Shown here one piece after another: positions 59,185 to 64,000 of a stretch of DNA of 64,000 nt (positions are counted from its first letter, which is position 1; each line of letters begins with the position of its first letter). Location of the stretch: contig JACPQM010000047.1 in the NCBI GenBank assembly GCA_016190505.1, positions 1 through 64,000 of the forward strand, read 5' to 3'. The notes below the pieces were generated by a model that made no database searches, was not told the DNA's origin, and saw only the letters and a list, made by a program, of their open reading frames with translations. This DNA is from Chloroflexota bacterium (GTDB lineage Bacteria > Chloroflexota > Dehalococcoidia > JACPQK01). Position numbers and translations under genes: made by a program.

Positions 59185-60810
59185 GTGCAAGTGGGCACCT
59201 ATCCCCGAGTGATCAGCGGCGATGGCGCCACCCTGAGAGGCATGTTTACTCTGGCCACAACATGCCTGGAGAGGAACGCGGCCGCCGTAAATGCCCTCAA
59301 CGTCTTCCCTGTCCCCGATGGGGACACGGGGACCAACATGCTGCTCACCATGCGCAGTGCCCTGGAAGAGGCTTGCCGCTGCCCTGAGAACGGCGCCGGC
59401 GCAGTGCTCCAGGCCATGGGCAAGGGGGCGATGATGGGCGCCCGGGGCAACAGCGGGGTTATCCTGGCGCAGTTCCTGCGCGGCCTGGCGTCCCGGCTGG
59501 AGAAGCTGGACTGCGTCACGGGCGCTGACCTGGCGGCTGGGCTCGTAGAGGGGACCACGTGGGCATACAAGGGCGTGAGTCACCCTACCGAGGGCACCAT
59601 ACTTACCGTGGTCCGCGAGGCGGCCACTGCCGCCCAGAGCGAGGCATCGCGGGGCGGCCACGATCTGACCGCCGTCCTGGCTGCGGCCACCCAGGCCGCC
59701 CTGGAGACGGTGAGACGCACCCCCGCCATGCTGCCTGTGCTCCGGGAGGCGGGTGTAGTGGACGCCGGGGGGCAGGGCCTGTTCGTGCTCTTGGACGGCG
59801 CGCTGCATTACCTCATGGGCGAGCGGGAGGCCCGGGACCATGGCGGCCTGGGGGCGGTGGACAGCCACTGGCTGGAGTCGCTGGCAGCCAATCCGGAAGA
59901 CGGCTTCGGGTATTGCACCGAGTTCGTGCTCCGGCCTCGGGGGGAAGCCCAGGCGAGTGCCATCCAGGACCGGTTGGTGCAGATGGGCCAGTCGGTGCTG
60001 GTCGTGGGTGACCCTGACCTGGTGCGAGTCCATGTGCACACAGCGGATCCGGGGGCGGTATTGACCTATGCCGTGTCCCTGGGTAGCCTGACCCAGGTGA
60101 AAATCCAGAACATGGACGAGCAACACCAGGACTTCCTGGCCGCCAGGCCGGCGCCCCAGGGACGGCGCCTGGTCGCGGTAGCCGTGGGCGATGGGCTGAC
60201 GGAGATCTTCCGCGGCCTGGGAGCGACGGTGGTGACCGGGGGCCAGACCATGAACCCCAGCGTCCAGGAGCTGCTTCAGGCGGTGCAGAGCGCGCCCGCC
60301 ACCGAGATGGTGCTGTTGCCCAATAACCCGAACATCTTGCAGGCGGCCAACCAGGTGCCTGGCTTGAGCCAGAAAGAGGTGGTGGTAGTGCCCACGGTAA
60401 GTATCGCGGAGGGCGTGGCGGCGGCCATCGCCTTCGACCCCGAGGCCACCCTGGAAGCCAACGTTGAGGCCATGGAAGCGGCCCGGCGCGGCGTCCACAG
60501 CGGTGAAGTGACCCGGGCCACTCGCTCGGTCACCATTGGCGGGATCAGGGCCAGGGCTGGCCAGGTGATCGGACTGCTCAACGGGGAGATGGTGGTGGCT
60601 GGCGATGACTCCGCCGAGGTGGTCTGTCACCTCCTGGCGCGCATAGGCGGAGGCCCTGGCGGCTTGATCACGCTCTACTACGGGGAGGGGATAGCTCGAG
60701 AACAGGCGGATGCGGTGGCCGTCGAAGTCCGCCAGCGCTTCCCCGAGCAAGAGGTGGAGTTGCACCTGGGCGGACAGCCCTACTACGAGTACCTGGTATC
60801 GGTGGAGTAG
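59185..60810 (+). CDS. fakA: Fatty-acid kinase subunit FakA (DAK2/DhaL domain)
   Basis: FakA phosphorylates fatty acids held by FakB so that exogenous lipid can enter phospholipid synthesis. The 541-residue protein has the DhaL nucleotide motif NVFPVPDGDTGTNM, MMGARGNSGVILAQ, and a C-terminal EDD-like domain. GTG 59185 follows GGAGGAC; the track start at 59059 runs through repeat DNA and is rejected. It is next to fakB with 2 bp spacing. Confidence 0.92.
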   Translation: MQVGTYPRVISGDGATLRGMFTLATTCLERNAAAVNALNVFPVPDGDTGTNMLLTMRSALEEACRCPENGAGAVLQAMGKGAMMGARGNSGVILAQFLRGLASRLEKLDCVTGADLAAGLVEGTTWAYKGVSHPTEGTILTVVREAATAAQSEASRGGHDLTAVLAAATQAALETVRRTPAMLPVLREAGVVDAGGQGLFVLLDGALHYLMGEREARDHGGLGAVDSHWLESLAANPEDGFGYCTEFVLRPRGEAQASAIQDRLVQMGQSVLVVGDPDLVRVHVHTADPGAVLTYAVSLGSLTQVKIQNMDEQHQDFLAARPAPQGRRLVAVAVGDGLTEIFRGLGATVVTGGQTMNPSVQELLQAVQSAPATEMVLLPNNPNILQAANQVPGLSQKEVVVVPTVSIAEGVAAAIAFDPEATLEANVEAMEAARRGVHSGEVTRATRSVTIGGIRARAGQVIGLLNGEMVVAGDDSAEVVCHLLARIGGGPGGLITLYYGEGIAREQADAVAVEVRQRFPEQEVELHLGGQPYYEYLVSVE

Positions 60811-60812
60811 CC

Positions 60813-61649
60813 ATGACAGTGCAGGTAGTCACCGACAGCACTTCAGACCTCCCGCCAGCGCTGGCCCGGGAGCTGGGCATCCAGGTTGTCCCGTTGCAGG
60901 TGCACTTCGGCGGAGAGACCTATCGGGACGGTGTGGACATCCAGCCAGCCGAGTTCTTCCAGAAGCTGCGGGGTAGCCCGGTACTGCCTACCACCTCCCA
61001 GCCCTCGGCCGGCGACTTCCTGGAGACCTACCGCAAGATCACGGCCACCGGCGCCGACATACTTTCCATACACATATCCAGCAAGCTCAGCGGCACACAT
61101 AACTCGGCGATGCTGGCCAAGCAGGAGCTTGGCGGCCGCATTGAGGTGCTCGATTCCCAACAGGCCAGCTTCGCCCTGGGGCTAATCGCGGTGGCCGCCG
61201 CCCGGGCGGCCAGGGCAGGCGCCAGCCTGGAAGAAGCGACCCGGGTGGCCAGGCAGGCTATGCCGCGCACCTATTTCTTTGGCCTTGTGGACACGCTGGA
61301 GTACCTGCAAAAGGGCGGGCGCATCGGCAAGGCCCAGGCCCTCTTGGGCGGCCTGCTGAAGGTCAAGCCCATCCTCACCATCCGGGAGGGCGAGGCCCAC
61401 GATCTGGCCCGCGTTCGTACCCGAGCCAAGGCCATTGACCGCATGGTGGAGATCGTGGCCAGCTTGCGCCCCGTGGTCGAGTTGGCCGTTGTCCACAGCT
61501 CCCCTGAGGATGAGGTGGCGGCACTTACCGACCGGGTCAAGCAGTTCTCGCCCGGAAAGGTGGTCCAGCGCACCATGTTCGGGCCGGTCATTGGCACCTA
61601 CATCGGTCCTGGCGGGTTGGGGGTGGTGCTTCAGGTGGCGGAGAAATGA
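60813..61649 (+). CDS. fakB: DegV/FakB-family fatty-acid-binding protein
   Basis: FakB presents a fatty acid to FakA. The 278-residue DegV fold shows TDSTSDLPPALARELGIQVV, PTTSQPSAGDF, SIHISSKLSGTHNSA and TIREGEAHDLARVRTRAKA. The TSQPS and SSKLSGT segments line the lipid site. It overlaps recG by 4 bp (ATGA). Confidence 0.93.
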   Translation: MTVQVVTDSTSDLPPALARELGIQVVPLQVHFGGETYRDGVDIQPAEFFQKLRGSPVLPTTSQPSAGDFLETYRKITATGADILSIHISSKLSGTHNSAMLAKQELGGRIEVLDSQQASFALGLIAVAAARAARAGASLEEATRVARQAMPRTYFFGLVDTLEYLQKGGRIGKAQALLGGLLKVKPILTIREGEAHDLARVRTRAKAIDRMVEIVASLRPVVELAVVHSSPEDEVAALTDRVKQFSPGKVVQRTMFGPVIGTYIGPGGLGVVLQVAEK

Positions 61650-64000
61650 ATGGGCCAGTTCCCCCCGAGATCGGGGCCCTGCGCCGTATTCTTGCCTTAG
61701 AGCAGGAGAGGGGTTACGGCGACAGGGTGGTGATCGGAGGCCTTGACCGCTACTTGCGTCGCCTGTCCCAGAGCGGTGTACTACCCCCTGGTCTACCGTT
61801 GCCACCCTCGCCGGGCTATGCTTTCGCAGACCCGCCGTTGCGCCAGAAGTGGGTGGAGAGCGTGCTGTCCCAACTGTCGGACGGGGGAGGGCAGGCCCCA
61901 TTGCACACTGGTCGAGAACCGTCGGCTCCGACGTTGCTCACCCTCGATTCGCCTGTATTGGCGCTACCTGGCTTCGGCCCAGGCCTGGCCTACAAGCTGA
62001 GCCGACTTGGCGTGAGTACTATCAAGGACGCGCTGTACTTCTTCCCCCATCGCCATGTGGATTACAGTTGCCGGGTGCCGGTGGCCGAGCTACGGGTGAA
62101 CGAAGAGCAGACGGTGGTGGTTACTGTCTGGCAGGCCCAAGAGAAACTGTTGGGCAGCCGGCGAAGCACGGAGGCCCAGGTGGCCGATGAGACGGGGAGC
62201 TTGCGAGTGGTCTGGTTCAACCAGCCCTATCTCGCCCGGCGCCTGCTCCCCAACACCAGGCTGGCACTTAGCGGGCGTGTTGGGCTGTTCCAGAGCCGTC
62301 CTGTGATGGACAACCCGGAGTATGAACTGCTGGGCCGCAATGGCGGGTCAGCGTTGCACAACGGCGCGGCGCCCGGTGCTGGGATCGAAGAGACCTTGCA
62401 CACGGGCAGGCTGGTGCCCATCTATCCGCTGACCGAAGGGCTGAGCTCGCGGCAGTTACGGCGGTTGATGAAGCAGGTAGTGGACGCCTGGGCACCTCGC
62501 CTCCCCGAGTTCCTCCCAGCGGAGGTGCGGCGTCGCAACCACCTGCCAGTGTTGGGGGAAGCCGTCCGGCAAGCGCATTTCCCCGATAACGAGGAAGCGG
62601 ACGGGGCGGCCCGTCGCCGCCTCGCCTTCGACGAGCTTTTCCTGCTCCAACTCGGCGTGCTGGCCCGGCGCAGCCGCTGGCAGAGCGACTCGGGCGCGCC
62701 GCCCCTGTCCATCACCCCTCCTGTCCTGGGCGCCCTCCTCGCCTCCCTGCCCTTCTCCCTCACTGGCGCCCAGCGGCGCGCCCTGGATCAGGTACTGGCC
62801 GACGCGGCCCAGCCCAGGCCCATGGCCCGCTTGCTTCAGGGCGAGGTGGGCAGCGGCAAGACGGTGGTGGCCGCCCTGGCCCTGCTGATGGCCGCCCTCA
62901 GCGGCTATCAGAGCGCCTTCATGGTGCCCACCGAGCTCCTGGCCGAGCAGCACTTCCGCAGCGTATCTGCGCTGTTCCAGGGGCTCAAGCTTCCCCGTTC
63001 CGTGCGAGCACCTTCCGTCGGCCTGCTTACGGGCAGCCTGAAGGCATCCCAGAAGGAAGCTGTCCGAGACAGTCTGGGGCAAGGGAAGCTCGACATCGTT
63101 ATCGGCACGCAAGCGCTGATCCAGGACGTTGTGGAGATCCCCCGGTTGGGGCTGGTAGTGGTGGACGAGCAGCACCGGTTTGGTGTCAGGCAGCGGGCGT
63201 CTCTCCGGGGCAAAGCTGGTGAGTCGGCGCACCTCCTGGTGATGACGGCCACGCCCATCCCTCGCTCCCTGGCGCTTACCCTGTACGGCGACCTGGACCT
63301 ATCGGTGATAGATGAGCTGCCGCCCGGGCGGCAAGAGATCGCCACGCGGGCGCTGGAGCCTGCGCACCGCGACGAGGCCTACGACTTCATCCGCGAGCAG
63401 GTGGCCCAGGGCAGGCAGGCGTTCATCATCTGTCCACTTGTCGAGGAGTCGGACGCGGTGCAGGCCAAGGCCGCGGTGGCCGAATACCAGCGCCTGGCCC
63501 GGGAGGTCTTCCCGGAGCTGCGCCTGGGCCTGGTGCACGGCCAAATGCCCCTCCGTGACCGGGACGACGTCATGCGCCAGTTCCGGGATGGCCGTCTGGC
63601 GGCGTTAGTGGCCACCCCGGTAATTGAGGTGGGGATAGACATACCCAACGCCACGGTGATGCTCATAGAGGGCGCTGACCGCTTCGGCCTGGCCCAGCTC
63701 CACCAGTTCCGGGGCCGGGTGGGCCGCGGGCCGCATGCCAGTTGCTGCTTGCTGCTAGCGGAGGACCCCTCGCCCGAGGCCAGCCAGCGTCTGCGCCTGG
63801 TCGAGGCCAATCGAAATGGCTTCCTGCTGGCCGAGGAGGACCTGCGCCTGCGAGGCCCCGGGGACTTCTTCGGCACGCGGCAGAGCGGACTGCCCGAGCT
63901 GCGCCTGGCCCGCCTCTCCGACACAGCCCTGCTGGAGCTGGCCCGTGCGGAGGCCCAACGCCTGTTCGAGGTGGACCCCGAGCTGTCACTGCCCGACCAT
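61646..64000 (+). CDS. recG: ATP-dependent DNA helicase RecG (partial, runs off the window)
   Basis: RecG remodels stalled forks and Holliday junctions. The track has no line for it because the frame has no stop before the end. It starts at ATG 61646, overlapping the fakB stop, and stays open for 785 codons. An N-terminal extension of about 100 residues (EQERGYGDRVVIGGLDRYLR) precedes the wedge domain. Helicase motifs follow: Walker A LLQGEVGSGKTVVAA, VVVDEQHRFGV and QFRGRVGRGPHASCC. The C-terminus is missing. Confidence 0.95.
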   Translation, partial: MNGPVPPEIGALRRILALEQERGYGDRVVIGGLDRYLRRLSQSGVLPPGLPLPPSPGYAFADPPLRQKWVESVLSQLSDGGGQAPLHTGREPSAPTLLTLDSPVLALPGFGPGLAYKLSRLGVSTIKDALYFFPHRHVDYSCRVPVAELRVNEEQTVVVTVWQAQEKLLGSRRSTEAQVADETGSLRVVWFNQPYLARRLLPNTRLALSGRVGLFQSRPVMDNPEYELLGRNGGSALHNGAAPGAGIEETLHTGRLVPIYPLTEGLSSRQLRRLMKQVVDAWAPRLPEFLPAEVRRRNHLPVLGEAVRQAHFPDNEEADGAARRRLAFDELFLLQLGVLARRSRWQSDSGAPPLSITPPVLGALLASLPFSLTGAQRRALDQVLADAAQPRPMARLLQGEVGSGKTVVAALALLMAALSGYQSAFMVPTELLAEQHFRSVSALFQGLKLPRSVRAPSVGLLTGSLKASQKEAVRDSLGQGKLDIVIGTQALIQDVVEIPRLGLVVVDEQHRFGVRQRASLRGKAGESAHLLVMTATPIPRSLALTLYGDLDLSVIDELPPGRQEIATRALEPAHRDEAYDFIREQVAQGRQAFIICPLVEESDAVQAKAAVAEYQRLAREVFPELRLGLVHGQMPLRDRDDVMRQFRDGRLAALVATPVIEVGIDIPNATVMLIEGADRFGLAQLHQFRGRVGRGPHASCCLLLAEDPSPEASQRLRLVEANRNGFLLAEEDLRLRGPGDFFGTRQSGLPELRLARLSDTALLELARAEAQRLFEVDPELSLPDH

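Overview
The window is GC-rich, densely coded and looks chromosomal. It probably comes from an uncultured bacterium of the Chloroflexota (Dehalococcoidia or a relative). That placement is an inference from gene content: a zinc-type L28, an rpmB-fakA-fakB-recG block, a RecG with an extended N-terminus, and abundant toxin-antitoxin and palindromic repeat content. No rRNA, tRNA or CRISPR array was seen.

Layout. 0.4-1.2 kb: a DUF433/DUF5615 toxin-antitoxin pair. 1.3-3.2 kb: a DevC/LolD-type ABC exporter. 3.2-5.1 kb: two pentapeptide-repeat proteins, one with a C-terminal pore-like domain. 5.2-9.0 kb: mfd, carrying several palindromic repeats in frame. 9.5-10.3 kb: arsM with a strong promoter and a dyad. 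10.5-18.2 kb: a stressosome operon (RsbR-RsbS-RsbT-RsbX) running straight into a histidine kinase, a single-domain receiver, a large hybrid kinase and an OmpR-type regulator. 19.1-20.7 kb: hemerythrin-DsrE-hemerythrin. 20.9-23.2 kb: lon. 23.3-31 kb: an accessory zone with a Uma2 protein, several toxin-antitoxin genes (many frameshifted), two copies of a 172-bp MITE-like element, an operon of unknown genes and fragments of a duplicated comM. 31-38.3 kb: comM, lgt, secreted proteins including a small metzincin, an ECF sigma/anti-sigma pair, a cupin, a putative toxin-antitoxin pair and an unknown protein.

38.5-46.5 kb holds the most interesting locus. mobA-moeA-mobB face away from three consecutive nitrogenase component-1-like genes: two full-length NifD-like paralogues and one NifK-like subunit. 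An AsnC/Lrp regulator follows. The NifD-like proteins keep three P-cluster-type cysteines and a cysteine aligning by eye with the FeMo-co ligand Cys275 of NifD, but the region of ligand His442 has no histidine. No NifH-type reductase and no nif maturation genes are present. This is a candidate uncharacterised nitrogenase-like reductase.

46.6-55.8 kb is a same-strand arginine cluster (argJ, argB, argD, argG, trmO, argH) with three toxin-antitoxin modules lodged between its genes. One module lies between argJ and a second copy of the argJ 3' end. 55.9-64 kb carries a nuclease-like protein, rpe, an MFS transporter, rpmB, the fatty-acid kinase pair fakA/fakB, and recG running off the end.

Recurrent short palindromes (GTAGGGGCG...CGCCCCTAC and relatives) occur between genes and also inside open frames (mfd, a hemerythrin, the MFS protein, possibly trmO), much as Rickettsia palindromic elements do. 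Alignments and family names here are by eye from the sequence; no database search was run.
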